From Oscillospiraceae bacterium (GTDB lineage: Bacteria; Bacillota; Clostridia; Oscillospirales; Ruminococcaceae), in the NCBI GenBank assembly GCA_012520915.1, contig JAAYNJ010000019.1, positions 48,961 through 112,960 on the forward strand: a stretch of 64,000 nt of DNA, given 5' to 3'. The first letter of the stretch is position 1; each line of letters begins with the position of its first letter. The notes under the pieces were generated by a model that saw only the letters and a program-made list of their open reading frames with translations, was not told where the DNA came from and did no database searches. Positions 54,057 through 61,358 of the stretch are shown here, piece by piece. Both the position numbers and the translations under genes were made by a program.

Positions 54057-54488
54057 TTAATCTGTGAACTTTTTGTCTCCGCCGAATGACAGCCCTTTAT
54101 ATTCCGTGTAATAGCGGTAGGCGAGTTTGAGCATTTTTTCGGTTATTCCGAAATGTTCCGATATCTCGTATTCGCTTCGCCCCTCTTTTAAAAGCGCAAG
54201 AAGCTCCGAATAGGGGATATACCTTTCAAATGCGGCGGAGGACGCCCTGCCCTCCAGTTTGAGCTTTGAGGTATAGGGGTCGCCGAGCTTGTAAAAACTT
54301 CCCGTAAGAAAATGCCCCGCCTCGTGGCAGAGGATATCGCAGACTTCCTTTGAACCGCGCAACTTGTCGGGATTTATAACTATCTCGCCTTCTTCAAAAG
54401 ATACCGCCAGGACAGAGGAGAGGTTTAAAGCCGTGAGCTTAACCCCCATTGATTCGAGATCACTTTTTACCTTCTCCATCGCCGTCAT
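54057..54488 (-). CDS. ImmA/IrrE-type metallopeptidase
   Basis: This 143-residue protein has the zinc-protease motif ILCHEAGHFLTG (HExxH) preceded by INPDKLRGSKEVCD. The C-terminus SEYEISEHFGITEKMLKLAYRYY is the helical part common in ImmA-type anti-repressors. It overlaps the upstream repressor gene by 29 bp. The pair is the standard ImmR/ImmA-like switch of prophages and ICEs, in which the peptidase cleaves the repressor after damage or a cell signal. A phage portal remnant lies next to it, so it probably belonged to a decayed prophage. Confidence 0.85.
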   Translation of the reverse strand: MTAMEKVKSDLESMGVKLTALNLSSVLAVSFEEGEIVINPDKLRGSKEVCDILCHEAGHFLTGSFYKLGDPYTSKLKLEGRASSAAFERYIPYSELLALLKEGRSEYEISEHFGITEKMLKLAYRYYTEYKGLSFGGDKKFTD

Positions 54489-54816
54489 CTGCCGCCCTTT
54501 CGATGTTGCGCAGCGCCTTCGCCCTCATAATAGCCTCGATATCGTCTATATCATCCTGTGTGAGATGGTCCTTAAGCTCACCGTAGAAGGCAAGCCTTCC
54601 GTCATAAACCGGGGTTTCCTCCCTTGCGTCTCCGACAAGGGTATCGACCGATACGCCGAAATAGTCCGAAATCTTTTTTAGAGTTTCGAACCTCGGCCGT
54701 ACGCCGGAATTCTTCCAGGAAGATACCGAGGATTTGCTCAAACCGATTTCCAACGCCGCCCTGCTGGGGGAGATATCCGACTTTTTGCAGAGTTCGGCAA
54801 AAATGTCATAAAACAC
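54460..54816 (-). CDS. XRE-family repressor (ImmR-like)
   Basis: This 118-residue protein has an N-terminal helix-turn-helix (AALEIGLSKSSVSSWKNSGVRPRFETLKKISDYFGVSVDTLVG) and a C-terminal acidic helical tail. The start is a GTG at 54816 (MFYDIFAELCKK) nine bases after GAGGAG; an upstream in-frame start at 54888 lacks a suitable ribosome site and adds non-conserved residues. It is the first gene of a repressor/ImmA pair and probably represses leftward and rightward promoters of the former prophage. The spacer 54817-54984 holds its promoter region. Confidence 0.85.
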   Translation of the reverse strand: MFYDIFAELCKKSDISPSRAALEIGLSKSSVSSWKNSGVRPRFETLKKISDYFGVSVDTLVGDAREETPVYDGRLAFYGELKDHLTQDDIDDIEAIMRAKALRNIERAADDGDGEGKK

Positions 54817-54984
54817 CGGACTTAACTCCTCTTTATGGACACAATGCCAAAGTTTATTTATTTGACCTAAATCGGTTGAAAAGTTCAATAATTAGTACTA
54901 TAATTCAGCTATAGGTTAGATAAATTGAACTCTTTCGATGTTAAATCAAACATTAAGTTCATATTATCATACTAATAGCCTCCG

Positions 54985-55692
54985 TGCAAAGAGTGGACCA
55001 ACAGGGTTGGCGAAGCTGTCGCGGTTCACGGCGACCCGAATACGGCGGTTGCGACAAGTTTCCGGTCTGCGGACTTGAGCGGTCAGCTGTTCGATATGGT
55101 GGACAGGACGATTAACTATTCAAGAGATATGATGGGAGCTTCGGACGCGGCACTCGGTAATGTCAAACCCGAAAACACATCTGCGATACTGGCGGTTCAA
55201 AAGGCTTCTTCCGCACCGCTTGAACTTCAGAGGCTGGCGTTCTATCAGTTCGTCGAGGACTATATCAGAGTAATAGCGGATGTGATGAGGGCGGATTACG
55301 GTATAAGACAATATCCGAGAGAGGTAATTAAAACCGATATAGCGACAGGCAAGGAAATACAGACGACGGAAATGGGATATATAGACTTTTCTGATATGGA
55401 TATAGACGAATTGGATATGGCGGTTGACGTCGGCGCGTCGGCGTATTTCAGCGAAATGGCGCAGTTAACCACTATGGACAATCTTTTTGCACGGGGACTT
55501 ATAACCGACCCGATTACTTATCTTGAGGGGATACCCGATAGATATATACGGAATAAAAACAAAATCATCGCAGAACTTAAGAACCGCGTACCAAGAGAAA
55601 CCCCCGAACTTAAATCCCGAAACCATACACCGATTAAAAGCAAACTCGACAACGCCGAAATATATATTAACAAGCTGTACAGGGAGATGTAA
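54985..55692 (+). pseudogene. Phage portal protein, C-terminal remnant
   Basis: The open frame encodes about 235 residues. AVAVHGDPNTAVATSFRSADLSGQLFDMVDRTINYSRDMMGASDAALGNVKPENTSAILAVQKASSAPLELQRL is characteristic of SPP1-like/siphophage portal C-terminal halves. Upstream a TAG at 54976-54978 stops the frame, and no start with a ribosome site precedes the conserved part (the first TTG at 55075 lies inside it). A normal portal is 400 or more residues, so the N-terminal half is missing. It stands beside the repressor/ImmA pair on the opposite strand, evidence for prophage decay. Repeats follow directly. Confidence 0.85.
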
Positions 55693-55890
55693 TTCATACT
55701 TTTGAATGTAAAAGTATGCAAAACGTGGGGATGCGAAACAAAAAATAAAAAGCCCACTTCGGCCGAGGGGGGTGGTGAAGGCGAAGCCGAGCCGGGGGGA
55801 GGGACGGGCGAAGAGAGATTTTAATAAATTGTCGGATTTGAACGAAGCGTAGTTTGTCCTGACGACGGGGGGAGGGAAGATAAAGGTTTT
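55693..55890 (-). repeat. Dispersed repeat block F, inverted orientation
   Basis: CTTTTGAATGTAAAAG (53.1-kb type motif), a C-rich/G-rich unit GGGGGGTGGTGAAGGCGAAGCCGAGCC reading as the reverse complement of units at 5.9 and 7.5 kb, then AGTTTGTCCTGACGACGGGG. It directly follows the portal remnant. Confidence 0.7.
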
Positions 55891-55912
55891 TTAAAATAGT
55901 TGAAAAAGAAAA

Positions 55913-55937
55913 GAAGCCCTCTTTTGGGGGCTTCTTT
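55913..55937. terminator. Terminator of the redox/MinD operon
   Basis: GAAGCCC-TCTTTTGG-GGGCTTC with T residues on the minus strand (CTTTTCTTTTTC) and on the plus strand (TTTG). It lies just after the last minus-strand gene. Confidence 0.8.
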
Positions 55938-55943
55938 GTATTC

Positions 55944-56423
55944 TTATTTCTTTTTGTTTTTCATTAACTTGAGGAGTTTTTTGACGGTGTCTTTTGGGAA
56001 GTCGTCGGGGAGCTCCGCTTTTAAAAGGGATTTTAAAAACCTTACTGTGTTTTCGCTCTGCGGGAGCATGTAACCCGCTTCCCTTATTATATCCTCCGCC
56101 ATGATGCGGTTTGATTTTTCAAACGCCATGCCGAGAGTTCCGCCCAGTCCGGCGGCGATGTTTTCCTGCTTCGCCTTGCTCTCTATGAGCGACTTTAAGG
56201 CGCCTATTACGGATTTTTCCTTATCCTGCTGTCTGGGATAAACCTTGTTTACCATCGAGATGGCGGCGGAAGGGCAGGATGCCGCGCACTCTCCGCAACC
56301 TATGCATTTATCCGTGTCGATTATGCTGTCTTCGGTATCGGTTGCGCCTGTCGGACATACATAGAGACAGAGACAGTCTTTTGTGCACATGCTTATATTT
56401 CTGACTGCAAATCTTTCGGCCAT
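55944..56423 (-). CDS. Two-[4Fe-4S] ferredoxin-like protein
   Basis: 159 residues. A modified cluster motif C13-x3-C17-x-C19-x3-C23-P and a standard C40-x2-C43-x2-C46-x3-C50-P motif sit at the N-terminus. A ~100-residue helical tail (GALKSLIESKAKQENIAAGLGG...) of unknown role follows. The start is placed at MAERFAVRNI (56423) after GGGCGAGGTGAG; a longer in-frame start at 56576 would overlap the upstream rubredoxin gene and has no ribosome site. It is the last gene of the operon, 4 bp after the rubredoxin gene. It probably carries electrons between the cluster's redox proteins. Confidence 0.8.
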   Translation of the reverse strand: MAERFAVRNISMCTKDCLCLYVCPTGATDTEDSIIDTDKCIGCGECAASCPSAAISMVNKVYPRQQDKEKSVIGALKSLIESKAKQENIAAGLGGTLGMAFEKSNRIMAEDIIREAGYMLPQSENTVRFLKSLLKAELPDDFPKDTVKKLLKLMKNKKK

Positions 56424-56427
56424 ATTC

Positions 56428-57090
56428 TCACCTCGCCCCGATTTTATCGAATTTTCGGTTGGGCACCTTGCAGATGGGACAGACTTCCGGCAGATTGTTC
56501 CCGATATAAACAAATCCGCAGATGGAACAGACATAAACGCCGGTATTCTCAAGCAGTTTGTCTCCCTCTCTCTCATACCTCATAAGTATCGATTTCAATA
56601 TTTTGGTTGCCTTTTCGCTCCAGACGAGCGCTCTTTTGGCGCCTCTGTCGCCTGCCTTTTCCGCCTCGTCGAATGCTTTGGGATAAGCTTCGTTTAAATC
56701 GCTGTCAATCAGCGTCATGAGCTCGTCATAGTCCGGGTTTTCTTCCGGAATGGCGGAGGATTTAAAATATTCCGAGAGTTCGGTGAAAAGCGCCGATTCT
56801 TCAAATTTATACTGTTTTTCACAACCCCGGGCGAGGTTGGTACAGAGCGCGCTCAACTCAAGGGGCGACATCTCCCGCATGTCTCCGTGCGAAGAAAAAG
56901 CCGGTTCAGCTTCCGCATTTTCATCGGAAGAACCGGCTTTTTTAAACATTGATTTTGTCGCTACGCAGACCGGACATATAAAGTCCGAGGGAAGTTCTTT
57001 CCAGTTTGTTCCCGGTTGGATTATGGAATCGGGAATTCCTTTGACTTCGTCGTAGATATACCCGCAAATGATACACTCGTATTTTGCCAT
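56428..57090 (-). CDS. Rubredoxin - rubrerythrin-like - rubredoxin fusion
   Basis: 220 residues. N-terminal rubredoxin with C6-x2-C9 (CIICGYIYDE) and C39-x2-C42 (CPVC). Then a helical rubrerythrin-like middle (about 72-180). A second rubredoxin-type knuckle follows, with C188-x2-C191 (CSICGFVYIG) and C204-x2-C207 (CPICK). Rubrerythrins normally have one rubredoxin end and a diiron four-helix bundle that reduces peroxide. Here the helical part has several Glu (EESALFTEL; FDEAEKAGD; WSEKATKIL) but I do not see the expected His ligand, so diiron binding is uncertain. Operon position suggests electron transfer or oxidative protection. Confidence 0.8.
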   Translation of the reverse strand: MAKYECIICGYIYDEVKGIPDSIIQPGTNWKELPSDFICPVCVATKSMFKKAGSSDENAEAEPAFSSHGDMREMSPLELSALCTNLARGCEKQYKFEESALFTELSEYFKSSAIPEENPDYDELMTLIDSDLNEAYPKAFDEAEKAGDRGAKRALVWSEKATKILKSILMRYEREGDKLLENTGVYVCSICGFVYIGNNLPEVCPICKVPNRKFDKIGAR

Positions 57091-57189
57091 TAATTCAGCC
57101 TCCTCGTGTTATCTTCAGGCATAAAATCAAAATAAAAGCAATAACCTTAAGATATACACTACCATTAAAACGGCAAAATTAAAAGAGGT

Positions 57190-57546
57190 TTATTGAGCGC
57201 AGTCTTCGTGGTGTTTGTGTTCGTGACAGACCGTTCCGGTTGTGATCAAATCTCCCTTGAGGTAATCCGATACGGCGGTTTCGGCGTCTCCCGAAGCACC
57301 CACCACGACCTCGACGTTTCTTTCGTTAAATATATTTACGGCTCCTCCTCCCATGCCTCCGCCGATGATGACGTTTACGCCTCTGTCGGCGAGAAAGTTC
57401 GGGAGAAATCCGGGTCTGTGTCCGGGGTTTTGAACCGTTTCGGCCTTTACAATTTCGCCGTCTTTTACATCAAAAATCATAAACGATTCGCAGTGCCCGA
57501 AATGTTCCGCCACCTTCCCGTTGTCGCTTGCTACCGCAATTTTCAT
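57190..57546 (-). CDS. NifX/NifB-type cofactor-binding protein with metal-binding tail
   Basis: 118 residues. MKIAVASDNGKVAEHFGHCESFMIFD is the NifX/NifB dinitrogenase cofactor-binding fold; GVNVIIGGGMGGGAVNIF is the second conserved block. A C-terminal tail CHEHKHHEDC is rich in His and Cys and could bind metal. No nitrogenase genes are present; such stand-alone proteins occur in ORP-like clusters with MinD-type ATPases, as here. It is probably a carrier for a metal cofactor in the cytoplasm. The gap to the upstream MinD gene is 48 bp. Confidence 0.83.
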   Translation of the reverse strand: MKIAVASDNGKVAEHFGHCESFMIFDVKDGEIVKAETVQNPGHRPGFLPNFLADRGVNVIIGGGMGGGAVNIFNERNVEVVVGASGDAETAVSDYLKGDLITTGTVCHEHKHHEDCAQ

Positions 57547-57594
57547 AATTTTTCCTTTCGCATTTTAATAATTTCCGTTTTGATTATATCGCAT

Positions 57595-58464
57595 TTATAT
57601 TTCCAAAAGCATTTCCATAGTGTTTTTATAAACTTCTTTTACCGCCCTGCCGGATTCGCAGTCGATATCGGCTATCGTCTTTCCGCTGTTTACCGCCTTT
57701 ACCGCCTCGGTATCGAAGGGAATTCGTCCGAGATTGGGAAATTTGTTTTCACGACAGAAACTCTCGATTTTTTCGGTGTTTTTTAGGTTGGTGTCGTATT
57801 TGTTCACGCATACGGCGATTTTAACTCCGAATTTTTTCGCGGTGTCTATAATCCGCTCCATATCGCTTATGCCCGAAAGCGAGGGCTCCGCAACTATTAA
57901 GACCATATCCACACCGCTGAGAGAGGCTATCACGGGACAGCCTATTCCGGGGGACCCGTCGATTATAGCAAAACCGACATCCTCCTTTACGGCGTTTTTC
58001 ATGCGTTTTTTGACCTCGGAGACAAGCAGTCCGGAAGTTCCGCTGCCCATTTTCAGCTGCGCCGTCGAGAAGACCTTTTCAAAATCGGTATAAAGCATCA
58101 GTTCGCCCGCTACATGGGGCGTCATTTTAATAGCACCCGCCGGACAGACATACTCGCACACTCCGCAGCCTTCACAGGCATAGATGTCGATTTCATATTC
58201 GGGGTCCGCCTTTATAGCGTCAAAACGGCAGTGCTGTCTGCAGATATCGCATTCGACGCAAATATCCTTATCGATCTCCGCTTTCGGGAGACCGTAAAAA
58301 TCTGAGCTTTCGGGAGCCGATTCCCATTCGGTAATGAGATGGAGATTCGGGGCGTCGACGTCGCAGTCTGCATATGCGCGGGCTTTTGAAAGACTGATAA
58401 ACGCGCTTGCAATCGTCGTCTTTCCGGTGCCGCCCTTTCCGCTTAGAATAAGCAGCTGTTTCAT
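57595..58464 (-). CDS. MinD/Mrp-type ATPase with ferredoxin insert (second of pair)
   Basis: 289 residues. Deviant Walker A GKGGTGKTT near residues 9-17, then an inserted pair of [4Fe-4S] motifs around 68-110 (CVECDICRQHC; CEGCGVCEYVC), and later the switch DGSPGIGCPV. This is the MinD-like ATPase with ferredoxin insert found next to NifX-like genes in anaerobes and in the ORP complex of sulfate reducers. It overlaps the first MinD gene by 4 bp. It likely acts as a heterodimer with its neighbour in Fe-S or metal-cofactor loading, at the expense of ATP. Confidence 0.88.
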   Translation of the reverse strand: MKQLLILSGKGGTGKTTIASAFISLSKARAYADCDVDAPNLHLITEWESAPESSDFYGLPKAEIDKDICVECDICRQHCRFDAIKADPEYEIDIYACEGCGVCEYVCPAGAIKMTPHVAGELMLYTDFEKVFSTAQLKMGSGTSGLLVSEVKKRMKNAVKEDVGFAIIDGSPGIGCPVIASLSGVDMVLIVAEPSLSGISDMERIIDTAKKFGVKIAVCVNKYDTNLKNTEKIESFCRENKFPNLGRIPFDTEAVKAVNSGKTIADIDCESGRAVKEVYKNTMEMLLEI

Positions 58465-59303
58465 GCCCGTTTCACCTCCTGTTTTATCCTTTCGAGCAGG
58501 GAGACAAACATCCCGCGGTACTTTTTATCTTTATACACCGCTATTTCCGCATTTGAATTGAGTTCACCGAGCTCGCTGTCAAAAGGTATGCTGCACAATA
58601 CCTCTATGCCGTTTCCCCTGCAGAATGTTTCGGCGGGATTTTCTTCTCCCTCGAGACATTTGTTTATAACCGCGCCGAACGGTTTATTAAACAGTCTTAC
58701 CAGTTCGTAAACCATATTGAGGTTGTGAACCCCGAAGAGGGTAGGTTCGGCTACCAGTATGCAGTAGTCGGCGTCCTTTATGCTCTCCATAACCGTACAG
58801 GCGCTGCCGGGAGGACAGTCGATAAAGACATATCCCTCGAGCCGTTCAGCCTTTTTCATAAGTTCGTTTATAAGGGGAACGCCGGAAGGCTCCCCGGTGT
58901 TCAATATGCCGGTTATGACCTCTATCCCGTTTGAACTACCGGTTTGAATCCTTCCGATGGCCTTGTCCCTCTCGGTAAAAGCCTTGTTCGGACAGACGAG
59001 GACACAACCGCCGCAGGAATGGCAGATATCGTCAAACACCAACAATCTGTTTGTAAACGCAAGGGCGTTAAAGATGCAAAAATCAACGCATCTGCGGCAG
59101 CCGTCGCAGAGATCGGTATCGACCTGCGGTATTTTTACAGTAATCTCTTCTTCGACAATTCTCTCCGGCTTTAAAAAAAGCCGGCCGTTCGGCTCCTCAA
59201 CGTCGCAGTCGATATATGCGGAGGTGTTTGCCGCCGTGGCCAAATTTACCGAAACAAGAGTTTTGCCCGCACCGCCCTTGCCGCTCAGTACGGCAATCTT
59301 CAT
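58461..59303 (-). CDS. MinD/Mrp-type ATPase with ferredoxin insert (first of pair)
   Basis: 280 residues, from MKIAVLSGKGGAGKTLVSVNLATAA; the Walker A is of the deviant KGGxGKT type. Cysteine motifs CDGCRRCVDFC and CHSCGGCVLVCP follow at about 65-100, then DCPPGSACTVMES. The start is placed at 59303, because the upstream in-frame extension (to 59378) lies inside the NifX-like gene. It begins one base after the stop of the preceding gene and overlaps the next by 4 bp. Paralogue of the downstream ATPase; the pair is conserved in ORP-like clusters. Confidence 0.88.
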   Translation of the reverse strand: MKIAVLSGKGGAGKTLVSVNLATAANTSAYIDCDVEEPNGRLFLKPERIVEEEITVKIPQVDTDLCDGCRRCVDFCIFNALAFTNRLLVFDDICHSCGGCVLVCPNKAFTERDKAIGRIQTGSSNGIEVITGILNTGEPSGVPLINELMKKAERLEGYVFIDCPPGSACTVMESIKDADYCILVAEPTLFGVHNLNMVYELVRLFNKPFGAVINKCLEGEENPAETFCRGNGIEVLCSIPFDSELGELNSNAEIAVYKDKKYRGMFVSLLERIKQEVKRA

Positions 59304-59304
59304 A

Positions 59305-59679
59305 TTATCTGCCACCGCCTCCGTGTCTGTGAAAACCCGAGTGGATTTCGTCGAGCACGGAGAGTTTTTTGTCGGCATAGGCGGTTATGTTTTCTTCGGC
59401 ATTTCCGGAAACGGACTTATACAACTCTATTCCCGCGCCTTTGAGAACTTCCGCGGCGTTCTGTCCGCAACGCGGAGTCAAAACGGCCTTTGCGCCGCTG
59501 TCCACAATGGTCTGCGCCGCTTTGATTCCAGCACCGCCGGAACTGTGAACGGCCGTGTTTTCTATAAAACTGCTTTCTTTGCTCGCGGTGTCGTAGATTA
59601 AAAAATACGAACTGCGTCCGAAGGATGCGGACACATTTGAATCCAAACTCTTATTATCTACAGGTATTGCTATTTTCAT
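59305..59679 (-). CDS. NifX-like protein with His/Gly-rich tail
   Basis: This 124-residue protein has the NifX/NifB fold start MKIAIPVDNKSLDSNVSASFGRSSYFLIYD, second block GAKAVLTPRCGQNAAEVL, and a C-terminus FHRHGGGGR that could bind metal. It differs clearly from the other NifX-like protein in the operon (57190-57546), so two distinct carriers are present. A weak but acceptable ribosome site (AGGAGGC) precedes the ATG. The role is presumably binding of a metal cluster between assembly and target. Confidence 0.83.
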   Translation of the reverse strand: MKIAIPVDNKSLDSNVSASFGRSSYFLIYDTASKESSFIENTAVHSSGGAGIKAAQTIVDSGAKAVLTPRCGQNAAEVLKGAGIELYKSVSGNAEENITAYADKKLSVLDEIHSGFHRHGGGGR

Positions 59680-59739
59680 AATATGCCTCCTAAATCATTT
59701 AAATTTTTATAAAAAAGGGGAGAGATAATTATTAAATTA

Positions 59740-60117
59740 TTACTCAACCCCCGATCTTTTGCCCTCAAACCTCCTGCCGCGCCTCTGTCTGCGGCAGCCG
59801 CGCCCGCAGAAATTATCGGTTCCCTCGCACAGCCTGAACTTTCCGCCTTCGATGGACAGAACTTTGCCGTTTACGAGCGAGTCGGCAAGCTTCTTTCTCG
59901 CCTCGTTATAGATGAGCTGAACCGTACTTCTTGCGACGCTCATCTGATCGGCGGCCTCTTCCTGGGTAAAACCCTCCAAATCTATGAGCCTGATTGTTTC
60001 GTATTCGTCGACCCCCATAATTATCCGGCTGTCCGTATCGGCGGGGGAGTCGAGAGGTCCGAATTTACAGCTGTCGGGCATACTGCAGACTCTTCTGAAT
60101 TTAATCGGTCTGGCCAA
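59740..60117 (-). CDS. DUF134 DNA-binding protein (likely regulator of the cluster)
   Basis: 125 residues from a TTG start (ARPIKFRRVC follows) eight bases after GGAG. The N-terminal part ARPIKFRRVCSMPDSCKFGP is the DUF134 signature, followed by a sigma region 4-like helix-turn-helix (EYETIRLIDLEGFTQEEAADQMSVARSTVQLIYNEARKKLAD). A Cys-rich end (RLCEGTDNFCGRGCRRQRRGRR) may bind a metal or Fe-S cluster. DUF134 proteins sit next to NifX/MinD genes in many anaerobes. It is a candidate for binding the palindromes at 60459-60507, with its own operon as target. Confidence 0.82.
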   Translation of the reverse strand: MARPIKFRRVCSMPDSCKFGPLDSPADTDSRIIMGVDEYETIRLIDLEGFTQEEAADQMSVARSTVQLIYNEARKKLADSLVNGKVLSIEGGKFRLCEGTDNFCGRGCRRQRRGRRFEGKRSGVE

Positions 60118-60184
60118 TATCCTACTCCGTTTCTGCAAGAGGTAACCGGAGGGTGCTCCGGCTACCTTATGCGCTTTACGATTT

Positions 60185-60436
60185 TTATAATTCTTCCAAC
60201 TGTTTCTCTATGGCCTCAAGTCTTTCCTGCAATACAGCCTTCTGTTCGGTCAAAAGCTCTTTATTTGTAGCGTTGTCGCTTGAAAAAAATCTTCTGAAGC
60301 CGCGACCGAAACCGCGTCTGCAGGCAAGCCCGAGTCCGAGACCCATACCTACTGCGGCTGCTCCTTTACAAAGTCCCAAACCTCTTCCGGTTTTTGCTCC
60401 TTTGCCCAAGGGTCCCGTTCCGTCTCTTCTCGGCAT
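60185..60436 (-). CDS. DUF5320 small Gly-rich protein
   Basis: 83 residues. Starts MPRRDGTGPLGKGAKTGRGLGLC, Gly-rich middle (GAAAVGMGLGLGLACRRGFGRGF) and a C-terminal coiled coil (LLTEQKAVLQERLEAIEKQLEEL). This matches DUF5320, usually next to NifX-like genes. It is the first gene of the operon, 30 bp from the promoter region and preceded by GGGAGGTGA. Its function is unknown; the conserved N-terminus and coiled coil suggest a scaffold. Confidence 0.82.
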   Translation of the reverse strand: MPRRDGTGPLGKGAKTGRGLGLCKGAAAVGMGLGLGLACRRGFGRGFRRFFSSDNATNKELLTEQKAVLQERLEAIEKQLEEL

Positions 60437-60458
60437 AATAGTCACCTCCCGTGTAATT

Positions 60459-60507
60459 ATTGGCATATACCAATTATTATTATACATGATTATTGGCATA
60501 TGTCAAT
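60459..60507 (-). promoter_or_regulatory. Operon promoter with two palindromic operator sites
   Basis: On the minus strand TTGACA (plus 60501-60506) and TATAAT (60479-60484) are 16 bp apart, a near-consensus sigma-A promoter. Two imperfect palindromes of the form ATTGGCATATnnCAAT lie at 60459-60474 (just after the -10) and 60492-60507 (over the -35), centred 33 bp apart. This is a typical arrangement for a dimeric repressor binding on one face of the DNA. The remaining spacer to 60676 shows no gene. Confidence 0.7.
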
Positions 60508-60676
60508 AACTATTTCAAATATTTTTTTACAAAAAAGCCTTTGCCCGTTGGGTGATTGCAAAGATCGGGAAGTTAAATATTAATTCAAACGGATTTAACA
60601 TTTTATTAAGTTTCAGATAACACAAATCTGTTAATATTCTGGTAACGAATATACCTTAAAAGGAATTAAAACTTAA

Positions 60677-60705
60677 TTGTCAAAAACACATGCCCGTGAT
60701 ATTAT
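60677..60705 (+). promoter_or_regulatory. Promoter of the flavodoxin gene
   Basis: TTGTCA and TATTAT with 17-bp spacing, 34 bp before the ATG. Close to consensus; it directs transcription away from the DUF5320 operon. Confidence 0.75.
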
Positions 60706-60738
60706 TATGGGTAACGTGTTGCTTAAATCGGAGGTTCT

Positions 60739-61302
60739 ATGAAATCCTTGATTCTATACCGCTCGGAGTACGGCAGTACCGAACAGTACGCCCGCTGGAT
60801 CGGGGAAGAATTATCATCTCAACATGATGTCATCGATAATTTAAGTAAATACGACATGGAAGACTATGACCTTATTATTGTCGGCGAAGGCGTTTATGCG
60901 GGGCAAATGAAGGCGGCAAAGCGGCTGGTTCCGATAATAGAAAGGTATCCTGATAAGAGATTTATCTTTTTCATAGTCGGGATAGCGGATATGGAAGATA
61001 AGGTCAATCGGGACAAGCTTTACAGCGATCTTGCCAAAGCTATGGGACCCGCAATCGAGAAAACGAAGGTCTTTTTTCTGCGCGGGGTGCTGGATTACAG
61101 CAAGATGAACCTGAAACACAAATCAATGATGTGGATGCTGGTAAACTATCTTAAGAAAAAACCCAAAAAGGATTTGCCGAAAGACGGTGATCAGCTCATA
61201 AGCACCTACGGCAAGAAGGTCAGTTTTATCGATAAAAAGTCCATTGAGCCGCTTGTTGAATTTGCAAAGGGAAAGCTCCCCGATGAAAATATTGAACCGT
61301 AA
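60739..61302 (+). CDS. Flavodoxin-domain protein
   Basis: 187 residues. MKSLILYRSEYGSTEQYARWIGEEL gives the FMN phosphate-binding loop (T/S-x-Y-G-S-T). The later segments YDLIIVGEGVYAGQMKAAKRL and RFIFFIVGIADM fit a flavodoxin or HemG-like fold. It is an electron carrier or an oxidoreductase of the protoporphyrinogen-oxidase type; without partners the exact substrate is open. It is divergently transcribed from the redox operon and followed after 56 bp by an FMN-binding protein. ATG preceded by CGGAGG. Confidence 0.83.
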   Translation: MKSLILYRSEYGSTEQYARWIGEELSSQHDVIDNLSKYDMEDYDLIIVGEGVYAGQMKAAKRLVPIIERYPDKRFIFFIVGIADMEDKVNRDKLYSDLAKAMGPAIEKTKVFFLRGVLDYSKMNLKHKSMMWMLVNYLKKKPKKDLPKDGDQLISTYGKKVSFIDKKSIEPLVEFAKGKLPDENIEP

Positions 61303-61358
61303 AGCGGTTTTGTCATTACCGAAGCTGCAGTCGGGAACAGAAAGAATAGAAGAATATT

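Noticed and set aside
55190..57600. Possible nitrogenase locus because of NifX-like genes
   Set aside because: No nifH, D, K, E, N or B is present; the NifX-like proteins fit an ORP-like cluster instead.
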